The notes under the pieces were generated by a model, which was given only the letters and a program-made list of their open reading frames with translations, was not told where the DNA came from and searched no databases. Positions 54,048 through 64,000 of a DNA stretch of 64,000 nt are shown here, one piece after another; position 1 is the stretch's first letter; each line of letters starts with the position of its first letter. Both the position numbers and the translations under genes were made by a program. This stretch comes from Quillaja saponaria (Eukaryota > Streptophyta > Magnoliopsida > Fabales > Quillajaceae), in NCBI GenBank assembly GCA_029379385.1, contig CM055607.1, forward strand, positions 9,052,001 through 9,116,000, read 5' to 3'.

Positions 54048-54728
54048 GGTTAGTCACGAAATCAAGTGGCGTGAATGGATGCCAGGTTTGTAAGAGTCAT
54101 CGTTTTTGTTTTCTTATTACAGGTGGCGAAATCAAGGCCATCGGTTACGAACCTAACGTTGCAAATGTATAAAAAGCAGTAAATAGTTTCAACCATTTTG
54201 TGCACCACAAGATAAGCATTGAGAAGTGAGTAAAGGACAAATCAGATTTTTGGTTTGTTGCGTGGGTCCACATGAAAAATCGAGGGCTATTAAAGAAGAT
54301 ACATATTTCTATTGGGTGGGTTATAATGTACTACAGCACAGTATCTGTGTTTGTAACTCCCACACTGCTACTGGTTTTATAAGCTAATTTGAAAACCAGA
54401 GTCAGGCGGACCTAAGACTAATTGTTTGGGCTGTAGCCTGTATGCTGTTATTTAAATCTGTATAGTTTTCTAAAAGCGAATAGAATATTATGGTCTCAGT
54501 AATAAAATTAAATTAACTAAAAATAATTATAAAAAAATTAATTTTTCTCTTTAATAACTACTCATTATCCCAATTACTCGCATACTAATTATAACTCTCT
54601 TATCTTATATCTTAATAACTACACATGTTCTTTCTACCCACATATTAATTATTATTTTTCTTAGACTACAAAAATTGCAATAAAAACTTTATTTATTTTT
54701 TTTTAAAATCATTTAAATCACGTCAATG

Positions 54729-54772
<44 letters not shown>

Positions 54773-55080
54773 AGTTCAACTAATAACTAATTTATAAATA
54801 AATCTCTCTATGATTGAAAAGAAAAGAAAAATTAAATTCAACATTGATATAAATTCACACTGCCATATATATTTTCACTTGAATATCTTTTAGTTATTTA
54901 CCAAAAAAAAAAAAAGAATATCATTTAGTTGTTGTTTAAAAATCATTCTAAGTTTTTAAATAAATTTCATTTTAATGGCTAGTGACGTATTCTTTTTTTC
55001 TAAATCGATCTCCTATATATTTATTGATTGATAACCATTATTAAATTAAAAGTGATGCATGTGAAATTATTGTCTATCTA
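54048..55080. other. MFT upstream region, AT-rich
   Basis: Probable distal promoter, then AT-rich DNA with a long AT dinucleotide array at about 54733-54769. No gene is seen. Confidence 0.5.
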
Positions 55081-55088
55081 ATTGTGTG

Positions 55089-55716
55089 TAGGGGTGTGAA
55101 AAAAATTCACAATCTGTTAAATCTAACCTGATCCAATACATCAGAATCCGAACAATCTATCAAGAATAAATTTTATGATTAGGTGACTTTTTATATATTT
55201 TTTATTTCAGGTTGTGTTGGGTAATGGACTTGAGATTTTTTGAAACCGGATGAACCCAACTCACCCGAAATTATATTTAATATTTATTAAATTACATATA
55301 TATGTAAATATTAGGTCTAAATTTATAATTTTAGTATGTAAATATTAGATTTTATATTATTATTAAATATACATTATTATTTTATCTTTTAACTTTATTT
55401 TGTAATATTAAATATTTTTAATTTATGTTAATTTAGTTAAAAAAATATAACTTAATAAAAAAAATTTATCTTGAAATATATTTCAACCCACTCAAGTTTT
55501 ATATTGGGTTAAAATGTTAATCATCAGGCCACCTGACTTTTAAAGTTGGGTGAAATTTTTAGTCACTCAGATTAGGCCAGTTGAAAAATATTTTACCGTA
55601 ACCCAACCCAACCTGCTCGGTTGCACACCCCGTGTGGTTTGCAATTACACACTTCTTGTCTTCAAGAGACTCAACACAATAAAAGGCCTTCTATAAATTC
55701 TGGTTGCACACCCCTA
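55089..55716. mobile_element. MITE-like hAT-type element, TAGGGGTGTG termini
   Basis: The left end TAGGGGTGTG follows ATTGTGTG (55081-55088). The right end, the inverse of TAGGGGTGTGC, precedes ATTATGTG (55717-55724). The flanking 8-mers differ at one base, consistent with an aged target duplication. The interior has no open frame. The right end has itself been duplicated with its flank (see 55624-55803), giving an extra internal copy of the terminus at about 55621-55631. Confidence 0.65.
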
Positions 55717-55803
55717 ATTATGTGTGGGTTGCAATTACACACTTCTTGTCTTCAAGAGACTCAACATAATAAAAGGCCTTCAATAAATTCTAAATCCAAC
55801 AAC
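55624..55803. repeat. 90-bp tandem duplication across the right end of the MITE
   Basis: The block GCAATTACACACTTCTTGTC ending TAAATTCT occurs at 55641 and again at 55731, each preceded by a copy of the MITE terminus (GTTGCACACCCC). The copies differ at only a few bases. The duplication therefore postdates insertion of the element. Confidence 0.85.
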
Positions 55804-56628
55804 GATGTTAAAATATTTTATCAATTGAATTAATCAATTCCTACATTGTAATAGAGTTAAAGAAATAAAAGTGATACATTGTTGTTCCATCATTAAAAAT
55901 GGGCAATGCATCCCTTGAAGGTTCGAAATATGCCAAAGAAACGAACTTGAGAAAATAAGATTTGTTGGGAAAAGATTTCAATCTCAGTTGTTCTGCCCTG
56001 GATATACCCATATTTTTGAGCTGAGACGGACTTCGATAATAATATCTTTAAGGCCTAGCCCAATTGCTTGAGTGGTTATTCGACTTTTGCATTTCTAATA
56101 GCAGGGGTTTTCTTTTTCAATATTGTACTTTTTTTTCTTAATCTCTAATCCACAGTTTTCTTTACCTAGAACTTATTATATGCACAGCATGGGGGAGTTT
56201 GGAGAATAGAATAATTTAGACAGCTAGCACTGAAGAAAATTATCCTACCTTATTGTCGTCTTCATATAATTCAATGTGAACTATAAGAGATAACTGTTCT
56301 CTGCCATAGATGTTGACCTTCCAATTTTATTAAATCTCCCATGAATTGAAGCACACGACTATCTCAAAATAATACCACCAAGTACCAAACAAGTGACACC
56401 ATACACACACAATTTGTCCCTCCAAGACAAAGCATTAGTACCTATTTGCACATGCTATATGAGGCCCACCCATGCTTGCAAACATTTTATCCATCTTTGG
56501 ACTTTCTCACAAAACTTGCTAGCCTCTAATTCACGAAGGGGAGAACAAAACTACACAATGTGACAGCTAAACATGGACATCTCTAAGTGCAAGGTTCTTG
56601 ACTTGTTGGGTTTCTCTATGTTGGGTGA
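55804..56628. other. Intergenic DNA downstream of the GPI-protein gene
   Basis: No open frame with protein-like content. It probably includes the 3' UTR of the gene ending at 56629. Confidence 0.5.
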
Positions 56629-58638
56629 CTATAGCATAAGATGCATATATAGCAAAGAAATTAGTAATAGTAAGCAGATAAAGATAGGTGCTTGAAGGTT
56701 GTTTGATGAAGAATCCTCTATTTCAGAGGAATCAACAGCTAGAGGCATTCCATCACTGTTGAGAGTGCACGACTGTGGATCAGAGCCTTCGGTAGTCATC
56801 ATCATAGCACGGAGGACTCCAGAAACTGTGTGAATATATGCGGTTCGATTCTTAGCAAGGAGCCATGTCAAGCCCATCAGCTGACAATCTCTGTGGTGCA
56901 TTTTGATGGTCCTATCCTCCTCTGATTTGCTTGAATTTGAAATTTTCTTCTTATTAAGCTGCATAAAAGCATTGTCTCATCAGAAAACCAAATGTAAATG
57001 CCTAGTATTGGGCACAGAGAGGTTTGGTCTTGCAGTTTGTTAAATTAGTACTTGGTTGCAGAAACATCCACTCATAAACATACTCTAAGCTTCCAATTGA
57101 AGCCTCAAAAGGAAGCAATACTTATATTATATATGCATAAGCGAGTCATAAACCTACAAAAGCTTAACAGAACCAGTTTTTTCACCTGGGTATTACAAAT
57201 ATTGACTTAATTCATAAATTACATGGAGAGATTTATGATCAGAAGCAAGTGGGCCTTGTCCAATACTAGTTTCTCATCTTTTGAATGTGGCCAGCTAACA
57301 AAAATTACTGGTTGAAATGCAACAAAAGCATTTGAATCAGTTCGCAAAACATAAACCAGAAACAAGAATGATAAATCCAAAAAAGTCAGACATATAGTTG
57401 TCATCTAAAGCTGGCACCAACATGTCTTTCTTCTTCTTTTCTGCATTTATTGTCATGAGGCGACAAAGAGTTCAAGATATGAGTATGAATATTGTCATGC
57501 AATAAGATTAAATTTTCAGAGGATAAAATCTAAGCAGGACCAGATTTTAACAATAACTCCTAATGTCAAATGCAAATACCACCCGCATTTCGGAGCGTAA
57601 TTATAAATTTCACTGAAATTTTGTTTAGCATTGTACTAATAGTACAAAAAATACTGTCTTTACACGCTACTTCAACTATGGAAATTATAAGTTTGTCATA
57701 ATTTTTTGCAGTCTGAGCAAGAGGCTGCAGAATTTGTTCTAGCTAGTATAGTACACACGCTGTTAAGGCGCGTTCAAGTGAGGAAGAAGAAGCAGGGGAA
57801 AACTTTCCCAATTACCAAGCATGGGAAGAAGATGAACAAGAAACCCTAATAAGCTGTTTCTTCTTCTGTTCAGCAAGATTCATCACAGTGCTAATCAAAT
57901 TAAACATTGAATGTTCAAATTAAATGCCAAAAGAGAAAAATAACCAATTAATTTAGGAGAAGAACTCACCAAATAGAGACTGTTCAAGCACTTAGAGCAG
58001 CCACCAAGACCTGGAAATCCATTGACATTGTTGCTGCTGCTCAAGCAATTTCTCTCTAATCTCTTCACACTATCATCCCCAACAATTTTCCCGTTGTGGG
58101 TCACTGAGAATGCCTCGGGACAACTCAATGGATGCAATCTTATGCCGCAGTAGCAATAAACCACATCACAAGTCTCATTGGGTTTAATTAACTGAATTCC
58201 TCTATGTTCCAAAGCTTTATCCAAGTCACCCACACATGTTTCTGAATCATCTGGCAACAATGGCATGTCATATGATGTGGTGTGACCAGGCACTGCTTGG
58301 CCTATTATGCTTGCTCTGCCAAGGGATGTGGCAGAATAAGCAGAATACAGCCAAGCCGCTAGAACTGGGCAGCAACGGCTACGGCGGAGCTCACTACCTG
58401 CGCTACCTTTGTTGGCGCCACATGCGGTCCTTATCCCGTGAAAGAGTTCGTCTGAGAGGTCTAGTGGGCATCCAACAACATTGGACTGTTCTGGGAATGC
58501 AGGAATTGTTGCTGATGGAGATGGGTTAACAAGAAGTGGTTGAATGGTGACTGGGTCGGGTTGGGGTAGACCAGGAAAGCATTGGAAGAGAATGGAGAAG
58601 ATAGCAAAGAAGATGAAGAATGTTGGGTTTGGAGGCAT
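56629..58638 (-). CDS. GPI-anchored SPARK-domain protein, At1g61900/At3g18050-like
   Basis: A predicted cell-surface protein of unknown biochemical role. Two exons, 58638-57970 and 56958-56629, give 332 residues. The N-terminal segment MPPNPTFFIFFAIFSILFQC is a clear signal peptide, followed by a proline-rich stretch. The cysteine-rich domain (about residues 50-230) has the family spacing, with RRSRCCPVLAAWLYSAYSAT, CVGDLDKALEHRGI, CDVVYCYCGIRLHPLSCPEA and GLGGCSKCLNSLYL. The second exon gives MHHRDCQLMGLTWLLAKNRT and MPLAVDSSEIEDSSSNN, then a C-terminal hydrophobic tail (APIFICLLLLISLLYMHLML) as expected for GPI attachment. The donor after the LYL codon and the acceptor before LNKKK agree in phase. 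The frame is clean. It is neighbour to MFT on the same strand. The first in-frame ATG was chosen because it opens the signal peptide. Confidence 0.88.
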
Positions 58639-61600
58639 TGGTACGGAGTAGTGGGGGAGTTGATTTTGCTTTAAGATGTGGGAATGGTGTGCTTTGGGGT
58701 TGGAGGAGCATTATGAAAAGTAAAGAAGGCAAAGGCTGGTGGGGTTGGGCTGAGTTTGGCAGCGTGCTACCTTGTTGGATCAAGTTGAGTCTGCACAGTG
58801 AATCTATAAAAGTTATGTGCACTAATTGATCGATCACAATAAAATACTCACTTTCTTCATAAATTATGAGAATTTTAATAAATTTATTTATTAACTATTA
58901 TTTATTTGTAATTAACTAATAAATTATAGATTAGGCTCGCATAGTGGGAAATCCAAAAGAAACAAAATAACAAAATAAAAATAACTTGTCAAGATTTTAA
59001 ACAATTTTTTTATACAGTATTTTTATAATGTCATCAAGATGTAAATCAATAACAGCTTAAGTAATTTTTCAACAAATTATTCTTATATGTAGTTAATATG
59101 TAAATTGTATAAATAATAGACGATAACTAAGATAAATTAGGTTAAGTACTAGAGAGTAAATAACGGCACGAGCTATTGAAAATTGTTAATGTCTCATGTT
59201 TTGTTTTTTAAATAAACAATAAATTTTAAATTTAAAAATTAATTATAATTTTCATATTAAAAATATTTTAAAAAAAGGATGAAGCTTAATATCTCTTAAA
59301 TTTTCGGTGAAAAAAAAATTATATATATATATATATGTATAAGTGCTACAATTGATTATGCATACATATTTACAAACACTACTAATTTTATGTTTTTACT
59401 TCAAGACAGATAACTAATTTTTCAATATGGTTATAGTGTAAAGAGTCCGAACCAATCAAAGAATTATTATGTTATGCCAATTCAGTTCTGTGTCAGAGAA
59501 GATATTAAAGCTTTCAAGCATAAATGTGGCCTCCAAGACACACTACACTCCTCCAGTTCCTTCTGTATCCCCATACCAATACACGTACATTTGTTTCTTG
59601 TCTTTCATATCAAAATTGCCAACGCTATCAGATCTCCTTATTCTTGGTGTCTAAATTGGTGGGCATTAGTATTCCTTGAGAATTTGCACCAATGCATTAG
59701 CTAATTCAGTCTCACAAATTCCAGCTTGTTCATCTATGGTGGTGATTCTTGAAAAATCATAAAAGCTTGAAGACATTTGCTGCTAGTCCAACCATTACTC
59801 CTTGCAGTTTTTCTTACATTTACATGATTGCTTGAAGCACCTGCAGGGTAGGGAAAATCGTTAGATATTGAAAGCAACAAAAGACTGATTTACAATGTGG
59901 GGAAATATAGGGATGAAAAGCATGAAAGGAATATAGAAGTGCATAATTGCATATTAATGAAGAGAATTGACCAAGAGATAAAAAGACCACAAACAATATA
60001 AAAAGCATGATAAATTAGAATTACGAAAGTTTGACTATAACAATTGCAGTATGATGTGAATTTTTTCTTTTCCATAATTGCAAAACTGAGCACTAATATA
60101 TTGGCAAGAAGAAACTGAGATTCAATACAATGGCATATACTCTTATGAACGACAATGTATTGAATGAGTCCTATCAGTTCAATAGTAGATTGCTTTTGAC
60201 ATGGCATAATGACTTAAGGTTAAAAAATTGATTTCCTTGATCTATATGATAACTCTGGCCTCGTAGTATAGTGCAAGGTGATAGAATAATGATTGAACTA
60301 ATACCATTTTATTTACAGTTAAAAAAGCTGCACTATGTGATTCCTCCCACCCAATTGCCTATTCCTATTTTAGGATTGGCTCTTAAGCCACATGTAATGA
60401 AACTTCAACCAAAAGTTCAATACCAAATTCCTTCATGTCTTTGACTGTCATTGGAAATAATGCTATGGCAAATATTCAAATTCTAGTATAGCTAATTGCT
60501 TTAATATTTTCCCAAAACTATGACCTGCCCTAACTTTGTCTCCAACTGTAAAATTCTTAAAATAAGTTAGTAGCAAGGACCAGTGAAGATAGCTAGTGAC
60601 TACTGTTTATGACGTTAAATTTTGACATTGTCTGCAAATGAAGTTGAAAGATACAACTTCCCATGGCTGCTGGTTGGCTATGGGTACAACTTTCTATTCC
60701 ATTTTCTCATTAAAAAAACCTAGACAGTCTCTTGAGTTTTTTAAAATCCAAATTAAATGACACTCGTTAAGAAACATTTTAATTCTAGCTTTAAAAGCAG
60801 GATTACGAGCAAGCCAATCAAATTAAACATTTAGTGTAACCAAGTCAAAACTCTTAAAAAAAACCAAAGAATTAGCTACCCAGTAGAGTACAACTCAGAT
60901 TGTTTTCTGCATTACAAATTTGCATCCTAGCTGCAAAACCAACTCCCATTGGCTAAAATTTAAAAAACCATTATCATAAATCAACTGCACTATTCTTAAT
61001 CCAAAAGTTAACTACTTAAGTCCAAAAGTTTAGTTAGTAAGCATGAAATTCTGACCCAATTAGTCATATTGAATAAACCCCTTTTGACAAATCAAAACAC
61101 ACAGTCTTTCAATTCATTATGCCCTAACCAGATTAGAAAATTCGGTCTTTTTGAAACACATTTTACTTTTGCTGGCACCAATTTAACACAGGTGAGTTAA
61201 CTAATAGGCGTAGTATCTATTCAATATGTTAACACCCAAGAATACCAAAAAGTGAAAGATTTTTAAAGCAAGTACTCATGAGCAACAATTTCCAATCAAA
61301 TTTCATGCAAGGAAAAAAAAGGAAAAAGAACCAAGAAAAACAAAAACATATTGAAAATCAGAAGGCAAACAGAGAAAAGTCTTGTATTCATACCATTTGT
61401 TTTGATTTCAGATTAATTCACAAAGGCCTTCTGAGGCTCTATTAGGATAAACAGGAACTGAGCCAAGCAAATGGCTGGTTAGAATACTTCAACACGATTC
61501 TTCCATGAATAATATAATGTAGCAGAGGGTAGAAGAAGAAGATAGGCTTTGTAACTTCAACAATCATTTTAGTTTTTACAACAAAATTGCATCCTTCCTG

Positions 61601-62401
61601 CAAAACCAACCATTGGGCAAATTTTAAAAATGTTGACGTGAGTCTACTACACCATTCTTAATCCAACAGTTCACCAATCAAGTCTCAATTTAATTAGTGA
61701 GTTTCAGTCATATTAAATAAACCCCCTTTGATTAATTAAAACCCAGTCTTTGGAATCCATTCGGCCTCAACCAGATTAGCAAATTCAATTTTCTGAATCA
61801 AATATACTTTCACTGGCATCAAGTTAACACAAAACAAATATAATTTTTTTTTTAAAACTTTCAGAGCAAGTATTCATGAGCAACAATTTCTAACACAACG
61901 GGGAGGAAATAAAAATTCTCAAGGTGCCAATTAAGATCTGATCAAGTCCAAGTAGCTAATATAGCTTAAATTAGAACTAATATTCACTTGCAGTAGTCCA
62001 TCACCAATAACGTGGATACCAAATAAATAAAGAAGCTAAAACCATCCTAAGAAGTGAAGAATAACATAAAATATACTACATATTGGTTGTAATTTAAACT
62101 ACGTAACACTCCTGTCTGAAAAAAGCTACAAACTTTGCATTATTAATAAAGCTTCTAGTGCAGAAGAAAGATGTAAAACTACATATTTAACATTGCAAAT
62201 CTTTTAGCCTCAAATCTGGTGGATTTCATCCAAAAAGGTTAAAATCAAGCATCGTTATGAAGACTAAATATTAATCTTTTGCTGGTTGTTTGAAGACCAG
62301 TTGAAATTCTTAAGATGAATTCCTCAGCTAGGTATGAAAAAATGAAAATGAAATTTGATCTATTAATTTCTCAAATGTCTATGGAATTCTCAAGGAATTA
62401 C
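58639..62401. other. Intergenic DNA between the GPI gene and the cysteine synthase fragment
   Basis: Mostly AT-rich with no supported gene. It contains a diverged direct duplication (60905-61300 and 61570-61895). A minus-strand piece near 59815-59770 reads VMVGLAANVFKLL, faintly like the next cysteine synthase exon, but this is too weak to call. Confidence 0.45.
60905..61895. repeat. Diverged direct duplication, about 600-650 bp apart
   Basis: The segment from about 60905 to 61300 (TGCATCCTAGCTGCAAAACC, CCATTCTTAATCC-like text, AACCAGATTAGAAAATTC, CATGAGCAACAATTTCCAAT) is repeated with many small changes from about 61588 to 61895 (TGCATCCTTCCTGCAAAACC, AACCAGATTAGCAAATTC, CATGAGCAACAATTTCTAAC). 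It is an old tandem duplication of non-coding DNA. Confidence 0.75.
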
Positions 62402-63107
62402 CGTAAGTCCTTCATTCATGGCCAATTGCCTTGCCATGTTGACTGCATCTTCACTGCTAACCTACCACATAAGTATCCAAAAACGGTTTAATCTTCAGTT
62501 AAGTCAGTGTATATGGTTCATTTCTAATTTACTAATACTTACTTCAAGAACTTTATCCATTACATACATATCCAAGATATCGGGTTTGAATCCAACCCCA
62601 TTGCCGGTAATTTCATGGGGACCTATTTCATTTGAAAATGTCAAGATGCTGCAACAACTTCTAAGAGAAGAGTGAATGTAGCTAAGACTAAGATTACAAA
62701 GAAGAAGTTCAGGGGAAATAGAGTATTCATGAATGAAAAGACACAGGAACTTAAAGAAACAAAATAAGAGACAATGAATTAACAAAGAGCACAATCTTTA
62801 CCAGGTTTTTTTTACCACCATTTAGAATATTACTTTCAGCTGGCTCCACTCCATACATCTATTAATAGCATGATACAAACAGGTAAAATGTTACAGAACT
62901 TTCAATGATAGACGTAACAGAACACCTGAAACATATCATCATATGATTTAAGGAACAATACCTTAACATTAGGATTACGGGATTTAAGATACTGCCCAAC
63001 ACTATTGATAGTGCCACCACTACCGATTCCCATTACAAAGATGTCACCTTGTCCATTTGTCTCCTCCAAAAATTTAAGACCAGTCGTTTCAAAATGCAAA
63101 TTCGATT
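62402..63107 (-). pseudogene. 3' part of a cysteine synthase (OASTL) gene, four exons with introns
   Basis: PLP enzymes of this family make cysteine from O-acetylserine. Only the middle part of such a gene is here, on the minus strand, with intron positions kept. About 63107-62961 reads LHFETTGLKFLEETNGQGDI and MGIGSGGTINSVGQYLKSRN, with the PLP phosphate loop GSGGT. About 62861-62806 reads MYGVEPAESNILNGGK. About 62623-62540 reads GPHEITGNGVGFKPDILDMY. About 62462-62402 reads VSSEDAVNMARQLAMNEGLT. Splice signals at these borders are plausible. The catalytic-lysine exons that should precede it are replaced by NB-ARC sequence, and no convincing final exon follows. It cannot encode an enzyme by itself. 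Confidence 0.85.
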
Positions 63108-64000
63108 GTGATCATCTGGAAAAGCATCTTTGATGTCATCCCAAACATCTGTTTTCCATATGTCGTCAAGGACAACTAGGTACTTCTCTCCTCTCAAGCA
63201 TCCGCATATCTTTTTCTTCAATTTAATATCATCACTCTCTGCATCTTTTTCTTTTGATTGAACATTACTCTCTTTCTTCAATTCCTCAATAATCTTGGCA
63301 AGTGACTCTTCTGATGTTACACACCTCAAAAGGTTAAGAATAAGCTCCATACCTCTGTAATCTTCAGAAACGTTTAGCCATGCCTTGCATTGGAAATTGT
63401 TTTTCACATTTTTGTTATTGTAAATGTTTCGGGCAAGGGTAGTCTTCCCTAACCCACCCATGCCAACAATCGAAATGATCTTCATGTCTTTCTCTGAAGT
63501 TGAAGTTGAAGTTGAACCGCATTTGTCAGGTATGAGCTGCTTAATCACCGTGGTTGATTGATCGTCAAAGCCCACAACATTGTCTTACTCCACGTTTTCC
63601 CTGCGTCTGCGAACTAACTTTGCAGCTTCCTCCACCTCAGTATCTTGGTACGTAAATTCAATGTCATACCTTTTTTTGTTCTCGTATATTTCATTGATTG
63701 TCTTCTTGATTATGTCTATCTTCTCTGCAACCTCGTGAAGCGTCAGGGCATGTTCAAAGCCGCATAATAGCTTCTTCAACAGGTTCATCCTCCTCTGCTT
63801 GACAACGTTGATGCAGTAGGTGTCAAGGACATCCTCAGCATCAAAAGCAACATCCCTGATTTGTCTAACAACCTCTTTCACTATCTCATGCTCGTTCCTC
63901 TTTCCCTCGGAGTTCTAAGGAAGATATATATAAACTTAAGCTGGTCGTTGAGTGATTTGACTTTATCCTCCACCCCTGAAAGTAATTTTGCTTCCTGTGT
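63103..64000 (-). pseudogene. CC-NB-ARC resistance-gene fragment, broken, runs off the window
   Basis: An NLR immune-receptor fragment. At the window edge the coiled-coil start reads LLSGVEDKVKSLNDQLKF; a one-base loss near 63915 shifts the frame; then VKEVVRQIRDVAFDAEDVLD (Rx-type coiled coil) continues to 63585. A TAA stop replaces a codon just before NVVGFDD. In the same frame the NB-ARC follows with P-loop GMGGLGKTTLARNIYNN, RNBS-A-like FQCKAWLNVSEDY and kinase-2 YLVVLDDIWKTDVWDDIK. It ends abruptly at FPDDHN (about 63106), where GSR should follow; cysteine synthase sequence starts instead. No GLPLA, MHD or LRR is present. The 5' end lies beyond 64000. Confidence 0.85.

Noticed and set aside
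56629..58638. Possible role as a PEBP or MFT partner because of adjacency
   Set aside because: Same strand and proximity are weak evidence in plant genomes, and nothing in the sequence links the two products.
59770..59815. Possible further cysteine synthase exon (VMVGLAANVFKLL)
   Set aside because: It resembles MVGISSGAN only loosely, lies 2.6 kb away, and loses its frame after a dozen residues.

Overview
The window is plant nuclear DNA. It is AT-rich and intron-rich, with GT-AG (and two GC-AG) introns, GH1, PPR, MYB, PEBP and NB-ARC families, a tRNA-derived SINE and several hAT-type transposons. The proteins read as a core eudicot; the species cannot be fixed from sequence alone. No operons, CRISPR arrays or functional tRNA/rRNA genes are visible.

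Layout. (1) 2734-12578 (-): a four-repeat MYB gene of the SNAPc4/MYB4R1 type. Its first intron holds a SINE inside a MITE inside a larger hAT-like element. (2) 13377-18346 (+): an EXO1-type 5'-3' exonuclease, head-to-head with the MYB gene across a 0.8-kb shared promoter that carries two E2F-like sites. (3) Two tandem BGLU44-type GH1 genes (-): a decayed copy (19340-22711) and a better copy (24917-27569). (4) 30394-36348 (-): an actin-interacting protein 1 WD40 gene. (5) A restorer-of-fertility-like PPR pair (-): a broken copy (39651-41240) and an intact one (46521-48200). Degenerate PPR tail fragments lie downstream of both, and a 1.7-kb hAT transposon with perfect 8-bp target duplications lies between them. 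(6) 52154-53844 (-): MOTHER OF FT AND TFL1 (MFT). (7) 56629-58638 (-): a GPI-anchored SPARK-type protein. (8) At the right edge, a broken CC-NB-ARC resistance gene is fused to the back half of a cysteine synthase gene.

Synteny. From memory, the gene set matches Arabidopsis At3g18050-At3g18100 (GPI protein, AIP1, BGLU43/44, MYB4R1) interleaved with At1g18090-At1g18100 (EXO1, MFT). The window may therefore keep a gene order that predates the Arabidopsis duplication and gene loss.

Reading caution. At least five otherwise well-conserved exons carry one extra base relative to the frame required by splice phase and homology (MYB, EXO1, AIP1, BGLU44). PPR-2, MFT and the GPI gene are clean. The pattern looks like insertion-type assembly error more than gene death, but sequence alone cannot decide. 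I found no clearly new biological system. The most unusual items are the triple-nested mobile elements, the NB-ARC::cysteine synthase chimera, an MFT with an FT-like tyrosine at the PEBP switch position, and the density of RY and G-box sites in that MFT gene.
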